A stretch of DNA of 64,000 bases from Apostichopus japonicus (GCF_037975245.1 NC_092574.1:6252713-6316712); one strand, 5' to 3'; shown: positions 37,270-53,309, numbered from the stretch's first letter. The notes: generated from the letters alone by a model not told the origin. A program made the numbers and translations.

Positions 37270-38624
37270 ACAATATTCCATCCCATTCAACAAGGATGAA
37301 TTCACATAAAATCCTATGCTCTAAAATATTTGATCCTAATGAGAGCTCTAACCTGCTTTCCCAGTTGCTACCCCCTTCCCCCAACCCCTAACTGCCCCAC
37401 ATGATGGATCCACATATGGGTGGAGCCTGTAAAAGTTATACAAGGTAATTTTCTACACTGATGTATTTGAGTCTAAGCAGTTTCCCAATTTGGGATGGCA
37501 TGGAAACCTTGAAATGGTGGAAATAAGATGGTCAAAAATTAATGGTAGATGTTCATTAAATTCTCACATACGTAATGGGACCCTAAAAGTTGAAAACAAA
37601 AATAAAATTAACTATCATTTAATATACCTTAATCTATGCTGTTGGAAATGGTAAAAAAATCTTCCTCAAACAATAGGAGAAAACCACAACAGTGTACAAC
37701 CATATTTTCTCTGAGATATATCAAATTGTATGAATGTAGCATATGCAACAGCGTATTTACTCAATAGCGCTTTCCAATCATCTCCACCACTCATTCCCAC
37801 TCAACTAGTGGAATGATATGAAAACATTATTTAGACATAATATCACAATATTAGGGCATTATGGAGGTCTAACCCTGTATACGGTACCTGATTCCATAGT
37901 AACTGACACCAACTGCCCCATGTAATGAGCTAGATAGTGTGATAGTGTACAATCTGTAATTTTCAAGACATATCAAACTTTATGTAGCAGGGATAAAAGC
38001 AAATTATGTCCAAGAGGGCAGCCAAGTCGCTTGGATCCACAGCCCCCCACCGACCCTCCATCCCATTCAACAAGGACGAATTCACATAAAATCCTATGCT
38101 TTCAAATATTTGATCCTAATGAGAGCTCTAACCTGCTTCCCCAGTTGCTAACCCCCCCCCCCTCCCCTCCCCCTTTCTGCTCCACATGATGGTTCCATAT
38201 ATTGGTGGAGCCTGTAAAAGTTGTACAAGGTAATTTTCTACACTGATGTAATTGAGTCTAAGCAGTTTACCAATTTGGAATGACATCAAAACTTTGAAAC
38301 GGTGGAAATAAGATGGTCAAAAATTAATATTAGACTTCATTAAATTCTCACACACATTATGGGGACCCTAATAGTTGAAAAAAAAAAAAAAAAACATTCT
38401 ACATTACATTTAATATACATCACTTTAATCTATGCTGTTGGAAATGGTAAAAAAATCTTTCTGGAACAATATGAGAAAACCACAACAGTGTTACCATATT
38501 TTCTCTGAGATATATCAAATTGTATGAATGTAGCATATGCAACAGCGTATTTTCTTAATGGCGCTTTCCAATCATAACCACCCCTCATTCCCACTCAACT
38601 AGTGAAATGATATGAAAACATTAT

Positions 38625-39090
38625 TTAGACATAATATCACAATATTAGGGCATTATGGAGGTCTGACCCTGTATACGGTAACTGATTCCACACTAACTGA
38701 CACCAACTGCCCCATGCAATGAGCTAGATAGTGTACAATCTGTAATTTTCAAGACATATCAAACTTTATATAGCAGGGATAAAAGCAAATTATGTCCAAG
38801 AGGGCAGCCAAGTCACATGGATCCACCCACCCCCCCCCCCCCCTAACCGACCCTCCATCCCATTCAACAAAGATGAATTCACATAAAATCCTATGCTTTC
38901 AAATATTTGATCCTAATGAGAGCTCAAACCTGCTTTCCCAGTTGCAGTACAGTGTACAACCATATTTTCTCTGAGATATATCAAATTGTGTGAATGTAGC
39001 ATATGCAACAGTGTATATTCTTAACAGGGCTTTCCAATCATCTCCACCCCTCATTCCCACTCAACTAGTGGAATGATATGAAAACATTAT
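38625..39090 (-). repeat. Short 466-bp satellite monomer (arm 2)
   Basis: A deletion of about 330 bp joins cccagttgcag to tacagtgtacaac near 38946. It removes the C run, the poly-A tract and the intervening segment. The same junction is present near 40972 and 58625. Confidence 0.92.
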
Positions 39091-40660
39091 TTAGACATAA
39101 TATCACAATATTACGGCATCATGGAGGTCTAACCCTGAATACGGTACCTGATTCCATAGTAACCCACACCAATTGCTCCGTGCAATGAGCTAGATAGTGT
39201 ACAATCTGTAATTTTCAAGACATATCAAACTTTATTTAGCAGGGATAAAAGCAAATAGTCTCCTGCCAAGCCCCTTGGACCCACCCCTCCCCACCCTCCA
39301 TCCCAATCAACAAGGATGAATACACATACAATCCTGTGCTTTCAAATATTTGATATTAATGAGATCTCAAACCTATGTACCTGCATTCCCAGTTGCCCTC
39401 TACAGTTACCCCCGCACCCCTAACTGCACCACATGATGGATCCACATATGGGTGGAGCCTGTAAAAGTTGTACAAGGTAATTTTCTACACTGATGTAATT
39501 GAGTCTAAGCAGTTTACCAATTTGGAATGACATCGAAACTTTGAAACGAAGGAAATAAGATGGTCAAAAATTAATATTAGACTTCATTAAATTCTCACAC
39601 ACATTATGGGGACCCTAATAGTTGAAAAAAAAAACATTCTACATTACATTTAATAAACATCACTTTAATCTATGCTGTTGGAAATGGTAAAAAAATCTTT
39701 CTGGAACAATATGAGAAAACCACAACAGTGTACCACCATATTTTCTCTGAGATATATCAAATTGTGTGCATGGAGCATATGCAACAGCGTATTTTCTTAA
39801 TGGCGCTTTCCAATCATCTCCACCCCTCATTCCCACTCAACTAGTGGAATGATATGAAAACATTATTTAGACATAATATCACAATATTAGGGCATTATGG
39901 AGGTCTAACCCTGTATACGGTACCTGATTCCATAGTAACCGACACCAACTGCCCCATGCAATGAGCTAGATAGTGTGATAGTGTACAATCTGTAATTTTC
40001 AAGACATATCAAACTTTATGTAGCAGGGATAAAAGCAAATTATGTCCAAGAGGGCAGCCAAGTCGCTTGGATCCACCCCCCCCCCCCCACCGACCCTCCA
40101 TCCCATTCAACAAGGACGAATTCACATAAAATCCTATGCTTTCAAATATTTGATCCTAATGAGAGCTCTAACCTGCTTTCCCAGTTGCTAACCCCCCCCC
40201 TCCCCTCCCCCTTTCTGCTCCACATGATGGTTCCATATATTGGTGGAGCCTGTAAAAGTTGTACAAGGTAATTTTCTACACTGATGTAATTGAGTCTAAG
40301 CAGTTTACCAATTTGGAATGACATCGAAACTTTGAAACGAAGGAAATAAGATGGTCAAAAATTAATATTAGACTTCATTAAATTCTCACACACATTATGG
40401 GGACCCTAATAGTTGAAAAAAAAAAAAACATTCTACATTACATTTAATATACATCACTTTAATCTATGCTGTTGGAAATGGTAAAAAAATCTTTCTGGAA
40501 CAATATGAGAAAACCACAACAGTGTACAACCATATTTTCTCTGAGATATATCAAATTGTATGAATGTAGCATATGCAACAGCATATTTTCTTAATGGCGC
40601 TTTCCAATCATAACCACCCCTCATTCCCACTCAACTAGTGAAATGATATGAAAACATTAT

Positions 40661-41121
40661 TTAGACATAATATCACAATATTAGGGCATTATGGAGGTCT
40701 GACCCTGTATACGGTAACTGATTCCACACTAACTGACACCAACTGCCCCATGCAATTTGCTAGATAGTGTACAATCTGTAATTTTCAAGACATATCAAAC
40801 TTTATATAGCAGGGATAAAATCAAATTATGTCCAAGAGGGCAGCCAAGTCACTTGGATCCCCCCCCCCCCCACCGACCCTCCATCCCATTCAACAAAGAT
40901 GAATTCACATAAAATCCTATGCTTTCAAATATTTGATCCTAATGAGAGCTCAAACCTGCTTTCCCAGTTGCAGTACAGTGTACAACCCTATTTTCTCTGA
41001 GATATATCAAATTGTGTGCATGTACAGTAGCATATGCAACAGAGTTTATTCTTAACAGGACTTTCCAATCATCTCCACCCCTCATTCCCACTCAACTAGT
41101 GGAATGATATGAAAACATTAT
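40661..41121 (-). repeat. Short 461-bp satellite monomer (arm 2)
   Basis: Same junction as at 38946, here near 40972. It forms with its neighbours a repeat of the 37831-39091 pattern (794 then about 465 bp). Confidence 0.92.
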
Positions 41122-41879
41122 TTAGACATAATATCACAATATTACGGCATCATGGAGGTCTAACCCTGAATACGGTACCTGATTCCATAGAAACCCACAC
41201 CAATTGCTCCGTGCAATGAGCTAGATAGTGTACAATCTGTAATTTTCAAGACATATCAAACTTTATTTAGCAGGGATAAAAGCAAATAGTCTCCTGCCAA
41301 GCCCCTTGGACCCACCCCTCCCCACCCTCCATCCCAATCAACAAGGATGAATACACATACAATCCTGTGCTTTCAAATATTTGATATTAATGAGATCTCA
41401 AACCTATGTACCTGCATTCCCAGTTGCCCGCTACAGTTACCCCCGCCCCCCGCACCCCTTACTGCACCACATGATGGATCCACATATGGGTGGAGCCTGT
41501 AAAAGTTGTACAAGGTAATTTTCTACACTGATGTAATTGAGTCTAAGCAGTTTACCAATTTGGAATGACATCGAAACTTTGAAACGAAGGAAATAAGATG
41601 GTCAAAAATTAATATTAGACTTCATTAAATTCTCACACACATTATGGGGACCCTAATAGTTGAAAACAAAAACATTCTACATTACATTTAATAAACATCA
41701 CTTTAATCTATGCTGTTGGAAATGGTAAAAAAATCTTTCTGGAACAATATGAGAAAACCACAACAGTGTACCACCATATTTTCTCTGAGATATATCAAAT
41801 TGTGTGAATGTAGCATATGCAACAGCGTATTTTCTTAATGGCGCTTTCCAATCATCTCCACCCCTCATTCCCACTCAAC

Positions 41880-41930
41880 TAGTGGAATGATATGAAAACA
41901 TTATTTAATTATTTAAACATAAAATCCTAT
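41880..41930 (-). repeat. Deletion junction in arm 2 monomer (about 250 bp lost)
   Basis: The sequence runs from aaaacattattta directly into attatttaaacataaaatcc, skipping the normal ttagacataat through gaattcac segment. The interval between flanking anchors 41122 and 42452 is 1330 bp instead of about 1580. Confidence 0.85.
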
Positions 41931-44835
41931 GCTTTCAAATATTTGATCCTAATGAGAGCTCTAACCTGCTTCCCCAGTTGCTAACCCCACCCCCCTCCCC
42001 TCCCCCTTTCTGCTCCACATGATGGTTCCATATATTGGTGGAGCCTGTAAAAGTTGTACAAGGTAATTTTCTACACTGATGTATTTGAGTCTAAGCAGTT
42101 TACCAATTTGGGATGACATGGAAACCTTGAAATGGTGGAAATAAGATGGTCAAAAATTAATGGTAGATGTTCATTAAATTCTCACATGTATACATAATGG
42201 GACCCTAAAAGTTGAAAACAAAAATAAAATTACCTATCTTTAATACACTTTAATCTGTGCTGTTGGAAATGGTATAAAAATCTTTCTGGAACAATATGAG
42301 AAAACCACAACAGTGTACAACCATATTTTCTCTGAGATATATCAAATTGTATGAATGTAGCATATGCAACAGTGTATTTTCTCAATAGATCTTTCCAATC
42401 ATCTCCACCCCTCATTCCCACTCAACTAGTGGAATGATATGAAAACATTATTTAGACATAATATCACAATATTAGGGCATTATGGAGGTCTAACCCTGTA
42501 TACGGTACCTGATTCCATAGTAACTGACAACAATTGCTCTGTGCAATGAGCTAGATAGTGTGATAGTGTACAATCTGTAATTTTCAAGACATATCAAACT
42601 TTATTTAGCAGGGATAAAAGCAAATAGTCTCCTGCCAAGCCCCTTGGACCCACCCCCTCCCCACCCTCCATCCCATTCAACAAGGATGAATACACATAAA
42701 ATCCTGTTCTTTCAAATATTTGATATTAATGAGATCTCAAACCTATGTACCTGCATTCCCAGTTGCCTTCTACAGCAACCCCCGCCCCCCGCACCCCTTA
42801 CTGCACCACATGATGGATCCACATATTGGTGGAGCCTGTAAAAGTTGTACAAGGTAATTTTCTACACTGATGTATTTGAGTCTAAGCAGTTTACCAATTT
42901 GGAATGAAATCGAAACTTTGAAACGGTGGAAATAAGATGGTCAAAAATTAATATTAGACTTCATTAAATTCTCGCACACATTATGGGGACCCTAATAGTT
43001 GAAAAAAAAAAAAAAAAACATTCTACATTACATCAAATATACATCTCTTTATTCTATGCTGTTGGAAATGGTAAAAAAATCTTTCTGGAACAATATGAGA
43101 AAACCACAACAGTGTACCACCATATTTTCTCTGAGATATATCAAATTGTGTGAATGTAGCATATGCAACAGCGTATTTTCTTAATGGCTCTTTCCAATCA
43201 TAACCACCCCTCATTCCCACTCAACTAGTGGAATGATATGAAAACATTATTTAGACATAATATCACAATATTAGGGCATTATGGAGGTCTAACCCTGTAT
43301 ACGGTAACTGATTCCACACTAACTGACACCAACTGCCCCATGCAATGAGCTAGATAGTGTACAATCTGTAATTTTCAAGACATATCAAACTTTATTTAGC
43401 AGGGATAAAAGCAAATAGTCTCCTGCCAAGCCCCTTGGACCAACCCCCTCCCCACCCTCCATCCCATTCAACAAGGATGAATACACATACAATCCTGTTC
43501 TTTCAAATATTTGATATTAATGAGATCTCAAACCTATGTACCTGCATTCCCAGTTGCCCTCTACAGCAACCACCGCCCCCCCCCCCCGCACCCCTTACTG
43601 CACCACATGATGGATCCACATATGGGTGGAGCCTGTAAAAGTTGTACAAGGTAATTTTCTACACTGATGTATTTGAGTCTAAGCAGTTTACCAATTTGGA
43701 ATGACATCGAAACTTTGAAATGGTGGAAATAAGATGGTCAAAAATTAATATTAGACTTCATTAAATTCTCACACACATTATGGGGACCCTAATAGTTGAA
43801 AAAAAAAAACATTCTACATTACATTTAATATACATCACTTTAATCTATGCTGTTGGAAATGGTAAAAAAATCTTTCTGGAACAATATGAGAAATCCACAA
43901 CAGTGTACAACCATATTTTCTCTGAGATATATCAAATTGTGTGAATGTAGCATATGCAACAGCGTATTTTCTTAATGGCGCTTTCCAATCATAACCACCC
44001 CTCATTCCCACTCAACTAGTGGAATGATATGAAAACATTATTTAGACATAATATCACAATATTAGGGCATCATGGAGGTCTAACCCTGTATACGGTACCT
44101 GATTCCATAGTAACTGACACCAATTGCTCTGTGCAATGAGCTAGATAGTGTGATAGTGTACAATCTGTAATTTTCAAGACATATCAAACTTTATTTAGCA
44201 GGGATAAAAGCAAATAGTCTCCTGCCAAGCCCCTTGGACCCACCCCTCCCCACCCTCCATCCCATTCAACAAGGATGAATACACATAAAATCCTATGCTT
44301 TCAAATATTTGATATTAATGAGATCTCAAACCTATGTACCTGCATTCCCAGTTGCCCTCTACAGCAACCCCCGCCCCCTGCCCCCCTTACTGCACCACAT
44401 GATGGATCCACATATGGGTGGAGCCTGTAAAAGTTGTACAAGGTAATTTTCTACACTGATGTATTTGAGTCTAAGCAGTTTACCAATTTGGAATGACATG
44501 GAAACTTTGAAAAGGTGGAAATAAGATGGTCAAAAATTAATATTAGACTTCATTAAATTCTCACACACATTATGGGGACCCTAATAGTTGAAAAAAAAAA
44601 AAACATTCTACATTACATTTAATATACATCACTTTAATCTATGCTGTTGGAAATGGTAAAAAAATCTTTCTGGAACAATATGAGAAAACCACAACAGTGT
44701 ACAACCATATTTTCTCTGAGATATATCAAATTGTGTGAATGTAGCATATGCAACAGCGTATTTTCTTAATGGCGCTTTCCAATCATAACCACCCCTCATT
44801 CCCACTCAACTAGTGGAATGATATGAAAACATTAT

Positions 44836-47800
44836 TTAGACATAATATCACAATATTAGGGCATCATGGAGGTCTAACCCTGTATACGGTACCTGATTCC
44901 ATAGTAACCCACACCTTGAACTGCCCCATGCAATGAGCTAGATAGTGTACAATCTGTAATTTTCAAGACATATCAAACTTTATGTAGCAGGGATAAAAGC
45001 AAATTATGTCCAAGAGGGCAGCCAAGTCACTTGGATCCACCCCCCCCCCCCACCGACCCTCCATCCCATTCAACAAGGATGAATTCACATAAAATCCTAT
45101 GCTTTCAAATATTTGATCCTAATGAGAGCTCTAACCTGCTTCCCCAGTTGCTAACCCCCCCCCCCTCCCCTCCCCCTTTCTGCTCCACATGATGGTTCCA
45201 TATATTGGTGGAGCCTGTAAAAGTTGTACAAGGTAACTTTCTACACTGATGTACTTGAGTCTAAGCAGTTTACCAATTTGGGATGACATGGAAAGCTTGA
45301 AATGGTGGAAATAAGTTGGTCAAAAATTAATGGTAGATGTTCATTAAATTCTCACATACATAATGGGACCCTAAAAGTTGAAAACAAAAATAAAATTACC
45401 TATCTTTAATGCACCTTAATCTGTGCTGTTGGAAATGGTAAAAAAATCTTTCTGGAACAATATGAGAAAACCACAACAGTGTACAACCATATTTTCTCTG
45501 AGATATATCAAATTGTATGAATGTAGCATATGCAACAGTGTATTTTCTCAATAGGGCTTTCCAATCATCTCCACCCCTCATTCCCACTCATCTAGTGGAA
45601 TGATATGAAAACATTATTTAGACATAATATCACAATATTAGGGCATTATGGAGGTCTAACCCTGTATACGGTACCTGATTCCATAGTAACCGACACCAAC
45701 TGCCCCATGCAATGTGCTAGATAGTGTGATAGTGCACAATCTGTAATTTTCAAGACATATCAAACTTTATGTAGCAGGGATAAAAGCAAATTATGTCCAA
45801 GAGGGCAGCCAAGTCACTTGGATCCATCACCCCCCCCCCCCCCACCGACCCTCCATCCCATTCAACAAGGACGAATTCACATAAAATCCTAAGCTTTCAA
45901 ATATTTGATCCTAATGAGAGCTCTAACCTGCTTTCCCAGTTGCTAACCCCCTCCCCTCCCCTCCCCCTTTCTGCTCCACATGATGGTTCCATATATTGGT
46001 GGAGCCTGTAAAAGTTGTACAAGGCAATTTTCTACACTGATGTATTTGAGTCTAAGCAGTTTACCAATTTGGGATGACATGGAAACCTTGAAATGGTGGA
46101 AATAAGATGGTCAAAAATTAATGGTAGATGTTCATTAAATTCTCACATACATAATGGGACCCTAAAAGTTGAAAACAAAAATAAAATTACCTATCTTTAA
46201 TACACTTTAATCTGTGCTGTTGGAAATGGTATAAAAATCTTTCTGGAACAATATGAGAAAACCACAACAGTGTACAACCCTATTTTCTCTGAGATATATC
46301 AAATTGTATGAATGTAGCATATGCAACAGTGTATTTTCTCAATAGGGCTTTCCAATCATCTCCACCCCTCATTCCCACTAAACTAGTGGAATGATATGAA
46401 AACATTATTTAGACATAATATCACAATATTAGGGCATTATGGAGGTCTAACCCTGTATACGGTACCTGATTCCATAGTAACTGACACCAATTGCTCTGTG
46501 CAATGAGCTAGATAGTGTGATAGTGTACAATCTGTAATTTTCAAGACATATCAAACTTTATTTAGCAGGGATAAAAGCAAATAGTCTCCTGCCAAGCCCC
46601 TTGGACTAACCCCCTCCCCACCCTCCATCCCATTCAACAAGGATGAATACACATAAAATCCTGTTCTTTCAAATATTTGATATTAATGAGATCTCAAACC
46701 TATGTACCTGCATTCCCAGTTGCCTTCTACAGTAACCCCCACACCCCTTACTGCACCACATGATGGATCCACATATGGGTGGTGCCTGTAAAAGTTGTAC
46801 AAGGTAATTTTCTACACTGATGTATTTGAGTCTAAGCAGTTTACCAATTTGGAATGACATCGAAACTTTGAAACGGTGTAAATAAGATGGTCAAAAATTA
46901 ATATTAGACTTCATTAAATTCTCACACACATTATGGGGACCCTAATAGTTGAAAAAAAAAAAAAAATAACCACCCCTCATTCCCACTCGACTAGTGGAAT
47001 GATATGAAAACATTATTTAGACATAATATCACAATATTAGGGCATCATGGAGGTCTAACCCTATATACGGTACCTGATTCCATAGTAACCCACACCTTGA
47101 ACTGCCCCATGCAATGAGCTAGATAGTGTACAATCTGTAATTTTCAAGACATATCAAACTTTATGTAGCAGGGATAAAAGCAAATTATGTCCAAGAGGGC
47201 AGCCAAGTCACTTGGATCCACCCCACCCCCCCACCGACCCTCCATCCCATTCAACAAGGACGAATTCACATAAAATCCTATGCTTTCAAATATTTGATCC
47301 TAATGAGAGCTCTAACCTGCTTTCCCAGTTGCTAACCCCACCCCTCCCCTCCCCCTTTCTGCTCCACATGATGGTTCCATATATTGGTGGAGCCTGTAAA
47401 AGTTGTACAAGGTAACTTTCTACACTGATGTATTTGAGTCTAAGCAGTTTACCAATTTGGGATGACATGGAAACCTTGAAATGGTGGAAATAAGATGGTC
47501 AAAAATTAATGGTAGATGTTCATTAAATTCTCACATGTATACATAATGGGACCCTAAAAGTTGAAAACAAAAATAAAATTACCTATCTTTAATACACTTT
47601 AATCTGTGCTGTTGGAAATGGTAAAAAAATCTTTCTGGAACAATATGAGAAAACCACAACAGTGTACAACCCTATTTTCTCTGAGATATATCAAATTGTA
47701 TGAATGTAGCATATGCAACAGTGTATTTTCTCAATAGGGCTTTCCAATCATCTCCACCCCTCATTCCCACTCATCTAGTGGAATGATATGAAAACATTAT

Positions 47801-49200
47801 TTAGACATAATATCACAATATTAGGGCATTATGGAGGTCTAACCCTGTATACGGTACCTGATTCCATAGTAACCGACACCAACTGCCCCATGCAATGTGC
47901 TAGATAGTGTGATAGTGCACAATCTGTAATTTTCAAGACATATCAAACTTTATGTAGCAGGGATAAAAGCAAATTATGTCCAAGAGGGCAGCCAAGTCAC
48001 TTGGATCCATCACCCCCCCCCCCCCCACCGACCCTCCATCCCATTCAACAAGGACGAATTCACATAAAATCCTAAGCTTTCAAATATTTGATCCTAATGA
48101 GAGCTCTAACCTGCTTCCCCAGTTGCTAACCCCCTCCCCTCCCCTCCCCCTTTCTGCTCCACATGATGGTTCCATATATTGGTGGAGCCTGTAAAAGTTG
48201 TACAAGGCAATTTTCTACACTGATGTATTTGAGTCTAAGCAGTTTACCAATTTGGGATGACATGGAAACCTTGAAATGGTGGAAATAAGATGGTCAAAAA
48301 TTAATGGTAGATGTTCATTAAATTCTCACATACATAATGGGACCCTAAAAGTTGAAAACAAAAATAAAATTACCTATCTTTAATACACTTTAATCTGTGC
48401 TGTTGGAAATGGTATAAAAATCTTTCTGGAACAATATGAGAAAACCACAACAGTGTACAACCATATTTTCTCTGAGATATATCAAATTGTATGAATGTAG
48501 CATATGCAACAGTGTATTTTCTCAATAGGGCTTTCCAATCATCTCCACCCCTCATTCCCACTAAACTAGTGGAATGATATGAAAACATTATTTAGACATA
48601 ATATCACAATATTAGGGCATTATGGAGGTCTAACCCTGTATACGGTACCTGATTCCATAGTAACTGACACCAATTGCTCTGTGCAATGAGCTAGATAGTG
48701 TGATAGTGTACAATCTGTAATTATCAAGACATATCAAACTTCATTTAGCAGGGATAAAAGCAAATAGTCTCCTGCCAAGCCCCTTGGACTAACCCCCTCC
48801 CCACCCTCCATCCCATTCAACAAGGATGAATACACATAAAATCCTGTTCTTTCAAATATTTGATATTAATGAAATCTCAAACCTATGTACCTGCATTCCC
48901 AGTTGCCTTCTACAGTAACCCCCACACCCCTTACTGCACCACATGATGGATCCACATATGGGTGGTGCCTGTAAAAGTTGTACAAGGTAATTTTCTACAC
49001 TGATGTATTTGAGTCTAAGCAGTTTACCAATTTGGAATGACATCGAAACTTTGAAACGGTGTAAATAAGATGGTCAAAAATTAATATTAGACTTCATTAA
49101 ATTCTCACACACATTATGGGGACCCTAATAGTTGAAAAAAAAAAAAAAAATAACCACCCCTCATTCCCACTCGACTAGTGGAATGATATGAAAACATTAT
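44836..49200 (-). repeat. Higher-order repeat, 2.18-kb unit x2 (arm 2)
   Basis: 44836-47016 (782+791+608 bp) and 47017-49200 (784+791+609 bp) are near-identical three-monomer units. Each ends in a 608-bp monomer in which the poly-A tract is fused to taaccacccctcattcc (46966/46967 and 49150/49151), a loss of about 182 bp. Offsets of all shared variants are 2183-2184 bp. A third copy begins at 49201 without the short monomer. Confidence 0.9.
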
Positions 49201-52200
49201 TTAGACATAATATCACAATATTAGGGCATCATGGAGGTCTAACCCTATATACGGTACCTGATTCCATAGTAACCCACACCTTGAACTGCCCCATGCAATG
49301 AGCTAGATAGTGTACAATCTGTAATTTTCAAGACATATCAAACTTTATGTAGCAGGGATAAAAGCAAATTATGTCCAAGAGGGCAGCCAGGTCACTTGGA
49401 TCCACCCCACCCCCCCACCGACCCTCCATCCCATTCAACAAGGACGAATTCACATAAAATCCTATGCTTTCAAATATTTGATCCTAATGAGAGCTCTAAC
49501 CTGCTTCCCCAGTTGCTAACCCCACCCCTCCCCTCCCCCTTTCTGCTCCACATGATGGTTCCATATATTGGTGGAGCCTGTAAAAGTTGTACAAGGTAAC
49601 TTTCTACACTGATGTATTTGAGTCTAAGCAGTTTACCAATTTGGGATGACATGGAAACCTTGAAATGGTGGAAATAAGATGGTCAAAAATTAATGGTAGA
49701 TGTTCATTAAATTCTCACATGTATACATAATGGGACCCTAAAAGTTGAAAACAAAAATAAAATTACCTATCTTTAATACACTTTAATCTGTGCTGTTGGA
49801 AATGGTAAAAAAATCTTTCTGGAACAATATGAGAAAACCACAACAGTGTACAACCCTATTTTCTCTGAGATATATCAAATTGTATGAATGTAGCATATGC
49901 AACAGTGTATTTTCTCAATCGGACTTTCCAATCATCTCCACCCCTCATTCCCACTCAACTAGTGGAATGATATGAAAACATTATTTAGACATAATATCAC
50001 AATATTAGGGCATAATGGAGGTCTAACCCTGTATACGGTACCTGATTCCATAGTAACTGACACCAATTGCTCTGTGCAATGAGCTAGATAGTGTGATAGT
50101 GTACAATCTGTAATTTTCAAGACATATCAAACTTTATTTAGCAGGGATAAAAGCAAATAGTCTCCTGCCAAGCCCCTTGGACCCACCCCTCCCCACCCTC
50201 CATCCCATTCAACAAGGATGAATACACATAAAATCCTGTGCTTTCAAATATTTGATATTAATGAGATCTCAAACCTATGTACCTGCATTCCCAGTTGCCT
50301 TCTACAGTAACCCCCACACCCCTTACTGCACCACATGATGGATCCACATATGGGTGGTGCCTGTAAAAGTTGTACAAGGTAATTTTCTACACTGATGTAT
50401 TTGAGTCTAAGCAGTTTACCAATTTGGAATGAAATCGAAACTTTGAAACGGTGGAAATAAGATGGTCAAAAATTAATATTAGACTTCATTAAATTCTCAC
50501 ACACATTATGGGGACCCTAATAGTTGAAAAAAAAAAAAAACATTCTACATTACATCAAATATACATCTCTTTAATCTATGCTGTTGGAAATGGTAAAAAA
50601 ATCTTTCTGGAGCAATATGAGAAAACCACAACAGTGTACCACCATATTTTCTCTGAGATATATCAAATTGTGTGAATGTAGCATATGCAACAGCGTATTT
50701 TCTTAATGGCGCTTTCCAATCATAACCACCCCTCATTCCCACTAAACTAGTGGAATGATATGAAAACATTATTTAGACATAATATCACAATATTAGGGCA
50801 TTATGGAGGTCTAACCCTGTATACGGTAACTGATTCCACACTAACTGACACCAACTGCCCCATGCAATGAGCTAGATAGTGTACAATCTGTAATTTTCAA
50901 GACATATCAAACTTTATTTAGCAGGGATAAAAGCAAATAGTCTCCTGCCAAGCCCCTTGGACCAACCCCCTCCCCACCCTCCATCCCATTCAACAAGGAT
51001 GAATACACATAAAATCCTGTTCTTTCAAATATTTGATATTAATGAGATCTCAAACCTATGTACCTGCATTCCCAGTTGCCCTCTACAGCAACCACCGCCC
51101 CTCCCCCCCCCCCCGCACCCCTTACTGCACCACATGATGGATCCACATATGGGTGGAGCCTGTAAAAGTTGTACAAGGTAATTTTCTACACTGATGTATT
51201 TGAGTCTAAGCAGTTTACCAATTTGGAATGACATCGAAACTTTGAAATGGTGGAAATAAGATGGTCAAAAATTAATATTAGACTTCATTAAATTCTCACA
51301 CACATTATGGGGACCCTAATAGTTGAAAAAAAAAAAAAACATTCTACATTACATTTAATATACATCACTTTAATCTATGCTGTTGGAAATGGTAAAAAAA
51401 TCTTTCTGGAACAATATGAGAAAACCACAACAGTGTACAACCATATTTTCTCTGAGATATATCAAATTGTGTGAATGTAGCATATGCAACAGCGTATTTT
51501 CTTAATGGCGCTTTCCAATCATAACCACCCCTCATTCCCACTCAACTAGTGGAATGATATGAAAACATTATTTAGACATAATATCACAATATTAGGGCAT
51601 CATGGAGGTCTAACCCTGTATACGGTACCTGATTCCATAGTAACCCACACCTTGAACTGCCCCATGCAATGAGCTAGATAGTGTACAATCTGTAATTTTC
51701 AAGACATATCAAACTTTATGTAGCAGGGATAAAAGCAAATTATGTCCAAGAGGGCAGCCAAGCCACTTGGATCCACCCCCCCCCCTCCCACCGACCCTCC
51801 ATCCCATTCAACAAGGACGAATTCACATAAAATCCTATGCTTTCAAATATTTCATCCTAATGAGAGCTCTAACCTGCTTTCCCAGTTGCTAACCCCCCTC
51901 CCCCTCCGCTCCCCCTTTCTGCTCCACATGATGGTTCCATATATTGGTGGAGCCTGTAAAAGTTGTAATAGGTAATTTTCTACACTGATGTATTTGAGTC
52001 TAAGCAGTTTACCAACTTGGGATGACATGGAAACCTTGAAATGGTGGAAATAAGATGGTCAAAAATTAATGGTAGATGTTCATTAAATTCTCACATGTAT
52101 ACATAATGGGACCCTAAAAGTTGAAAACAAAAATAAAATTACCTATCTTTAATACACTTTAATCTGTGCTGTTGGAAATGGTAAAAAAATCTTTCTGGAA

Positions 52201-53309
52201 CAATATGAGAAAACCACAACAGTGTACAACCATATTTTCTCTGAGATATATCAAATTGTATAAATGTAGCATATGCAACAACATATTTTCTCAATAGCGC
52301 TTTCCAATCATCTCCACCCCTCATTCCCACTCAACTAGTGGAATGATATGAAAACATTATTTAGACATAATATCACAATATTAGGGCATAATGGAGGTCT
52401 AACCCTGTATACGGTACCTGATTCCATAGTAACCCACACCTTGAACTGCCCCATGCAATGAGCTAGATAGTGTGATAGTGTACAATCTGTAATTTTCAAA
52501 ACATATCAAACTTTATGTAGCAGGGATAAAAGCAAAATATATCCAAGAGTGCAGCCAAGTCACTTGGATCCATCCCCCCCCCCCCCACCGACCCTCCATC
52601 CCATTCAACAAGGATGAATTCACATAAAATCCTATGCTCTAAAATATTTGATCCTAATGAGAGCTCTAACCTGCTTTCCCAGTTGCTACCCCCCTCCCCT
52701 CCCCTCCCCCCTATCTGCTCCACATGATGGTTCTACATATTGGTGGTGAATGTAAAAGTTGGAGAAAGTAATTTTCTACACTGATATATTTGAGATTGAG
52801 CAGTTTCCCAATTTGGGATGGCATGGAAACCTTGAAATGGTGGAAATAAGATGGTCAAAAATTAATGGTAGATGTTCATTAAATTCTCACATACATAAAT
52901 GGGACCCTAAAAGTTGAAAACAAAAATAAAATTAACTATCATTAAATATACCTTAATCTATGCTGTTGGAAATGGAAAAAAATCTTCCTCAAACAATAGG
53001 AGAAAACCCTAACAGTGTACAACCCTATTTTCTCTGAGATATATCAAATTGTATGAATGTAGCATATGCAACAACATATTTTCTCAATAGCGCTTTCCAA
53101 TCATCTCCACCCTCATTCCCACTCAACTAGTGGAATGATATGAAAACATTATTTAGACATAATATCACAATATTAGGGCATTATGGAGGTTTAACCCTGT
53201 ATACGGTACCTGATTCCATAGTAACTGACACCAATTGCTCTGTGCAATGAGCTAGATAGTGTGATAGTGTACAATCTGTAATTTTCAAGACATATCAAAC
53301 TTTATTTAG

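Larger units (their letters stand above)
37270..53309 (-). repeat. Satellite array arm 2 (inverted), first part
   Basis: Reverse complement of the arm 1 monomer, recognised from the same ordered landmarks (catcccattcaacaagg, C run, ggtggagcctgtaaaag, poly-A, ctgttggaaatgg, actagt). Using ttagacataatatcac as anchor, copies start at 37831, 38625, 39091, 39867, 40661, 41122, 42452, 43251, 44042, 44836, 45618, 46409, 47017, 47801, 48592, 49201, 49985, 50773, 51572, 52361 and 53153. The common spacing is 776-800 bp, slightly shorter than arm 1. Fixed differences from arm 1, such as cacaacagtgtac and ggtaaaaaaatcttt with A7, mark a separate subfamily. No gene seen. Confidence 0.96.
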